Positions 12,908 through 13,659 of a stretch of 13,659 nt of DNA are shown piece after piece; the first letter of the stretch is position 1, and every line of letters begins with the position of its first letter. Made by a program: the position numbers and the translations under genes. A model generated the notes under the pieces. It did not search any database, was not told the DNA's origin, and saw nothing but the letters and a program-made list of their open reading frames with translations. The stretch is from JBDIAR01 sp039812545 (GTDB lineage Bacteria; Actinomycetota; Actinomycetes; Actinomycetales; Dermatophilaceae): positions 1-13,659 of the forward strand of contig JBDIAR010000092.1 in assembly GCA_039812545.1 (NCBI GenBank), given 5' to 3'.

Positions 12908-13405
12908 TCAGGGCAGGTCGCGCCACAGGCTGAGCAGATCGACGTATCCCAACACGGGGTGGCGGAAACCACCGGGCGCCGTCCCGATGATGCGGAATCC
13001 CTCCGACTCGTAAAGCCGCACGGCCGCCTCGTTCGAGGCCACCACCGCATTGAACTGGATGCTCCGGAACCCGCGCTCGGTGGTCCAGGCGATCATGTCG
13101 CGCACGAGCATCCGGCCGACACCGCGGCCTCTCGCCGTGGCCGCCACCATCACGGAGCCGGACGCGACGTGCGAACCCTGGTTCGGTCTGTTGGCGTATG
13201 CGTTGGCCGTTCCGAGCACTCGTCCTGCTTGGTCCTCCGCGACCACGACACGTCCCGGGGGCGGCGTCAGCCACGCGTCACGCATCCCGGTTTCGCTCGG
13301 CGCCGGATCCATCGCAAAGGTCTTCCCGGCGGCCGCCACCTCTTGGACGATCGCCCAGATGGACGGCCAATCGCCCTGCGCCGCAGGGCGATCGACGACG
13401 CTCAT
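12908..13405 (-). CDS. GNAT-family N-acetyltransferase
   Basis: A 165-residue GNAT protein. The acetyl-CoA loop is ARGRGVGRMLVRDMI (motif A, about residues 91-105), followed by ASNEAAVRLYESEGFRIIG (motif B, about 125-143). The N-terminal AAQGDWPSIWAIVQEVAAAGKTFA resembles phosphinothricin/L-amino-acid acetyltransferase-like members, but the acceptor substrate cannot be assigned. The ATG at 13405 overlaps the stop of the upstream GNAT gene (ATGA), so the two form a coupled pair. It converges on vapC with only a 3-nt gap. Confidence 0.9.
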   Translation of the reverse strand: MSVVDRPAAQGDWPSIWAIVQEVAAAGKTFAMDPAPSETGMRDAWLTPPPGRVVVAEDQAGRVLGTANAYANRPNQGSHVASGSVMVAATARGRGVGRMLVRDMIAWTTERGFRSIQFNAVVASNEAAVRLYESEGFRIIGTAPGGFRHPVLGYVDLLSLWRDLP

Positions 13406-13659
13406 GGGAGGTGTCCCATCGGGTGGTCGGCGGCTATCTGCCCGTCATACGCCGTCCCAGGGCCGGGCCCCGGGGTCCATCGCATGACGAGCTCGGTGTC
13501 GTCCTGCCCGATGGCCGTGAACCCAAGCCGCTCGTAGAGTTCTCGCGCGCGCGGGTTGTCGAGTTCGACGCCGAGATCGAGCTCGGTGTCCGCCTCCGCG
13601 GCCTCGGACTGGAGGTTCCGGATGATCGACGTGCCGATACCTCGCCCTTGAATCGCCGG
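13402..13659 (-). CDS. GNAT-family N-acetyltransferase, C-terminal part (5' end beyond the window)
   Basis: The visible 85 residues contain the acetyl-CoA loop QGRGIGTSIIRNL at the window edge, then the strand ELDLGVELDN and motif B PRARELYERLGFTAIGQDD. A short tail ends TELVMRWTPGPGPGTAYDGQ and beyond. The N-terminal half lies to the right of the window. The stop (13404-13402) overlaps the start of the next GNAT gene as ATGA. The motif order is normal and nothing suggests a frameshift. The two GNATs are divergent enough in sequence not to be a recent duplication. Substrate unknown. Confidence 0.88.
   Translation of the reverse strand, partial: PAIQGRGIGTSIIRNLQSEAAEADTELDLGVELDNPRARELYERLGFTAIGQDDTELVMRWTPGPGPGTAYDGQIAADHPMGHLP

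Noticed and set aside
12901..12911. Palindrome CTGAGTCTCAG at the convergent vapC/GNAT stops
   Set aside because: It arises from two facing stop codons, with a 1-nt centre that cannot form a hairpin; probably incidental.
1..13659. CRISPR array, insertion sequence, prophage or rRNA/tRNA gene
   Set aside because: No regularly spaced repeats, transposase or integrase frames, phage structural genes, or RNA-gene signatures were found.

Overview
The window is GC-rich and densely packed. Gene families, GTG/TTG starts, ATGA/GTGA stop-start overlaps, a DtxR/IdeR-type iron box and several apparently leaderless promoters all point to an actinobacterium. An Intrasporangiaceae-like member of the Micrococcales is my guess, but no single marker proves the family.

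Left edge (1-1739): a subtilisin-like protease on the minus strand and an NAD-dependent epimerase/SDR gene on the plus strand meet head to head near position 565. Both have lost their 5' parts at the same point. This is either a deletion or recombination scar or an assembly join. The SDR remnant keeps its Ser/Tyr/Lys active site and ends in an unusual zinc-ribbon-like tail.

Region 1894-4813: an MBL-fold hydrolase is followed by a Phd/RelE-type toxin-antitoxin (TA) pair with a recognisable TGTACA-core operator. Just after the toxin lies a short decayed copy of the 3' end of the MBL gene. A second TA pair (Phd-like antitoxin with PIN toxin) follows on the minus strand. Divergent from it is a small protein-tyrosine/dual-specificity phosphatase-like gene.

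Region 5072-8698: a beta-lactamase-fold serine hydrolase (minus) is divergent from an NlpC/P60 cysteine peptidase with an SH3-like front end (plus). The peptidase is translationally coupled to an EamA/RhtA-type exporter. None of the enzymes has a signal peptide, so a cytoplasmic job such as cell-wall peptide turnover is plausible but inferred. A TerC-family membrane protein follows on the minus strand.

Region 8774-11489: a complete feoA-feoB-feoC ferrous-iron uptake operon on the minus strand, each gene overlapping the next by four bases (GTGA). A near-consensus iron box lies in the feoA promoter, so repression by iron-loaded DtxR/IdeR is expected.

Right part (11525-13659): an MmcQ/YjbR-family gene, a ParD-like antitoxin with no ParE partner, a divergent VapBC pair, and two overlapping GNAT acetyltransferase genes, the upstream one cut by the window edge.

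Three themes cut across the window. There are three TA pairs plus one orphan antitoxin in about 10 kb. Six genes have a TAnnnT-like -10 hexamer exactly 6 nt before the start codon with no ribosome-binding site. The word GCATAC/GTATGC occurs about 24 times by hand count, roughly six times the composition-based expectation. I did not see an unmistakably new multi-gene system. The strongest non-routine signals are the double-truncation junction, the duplicated MBL tail around the TA pair, the promoter architecture and the enriched word.
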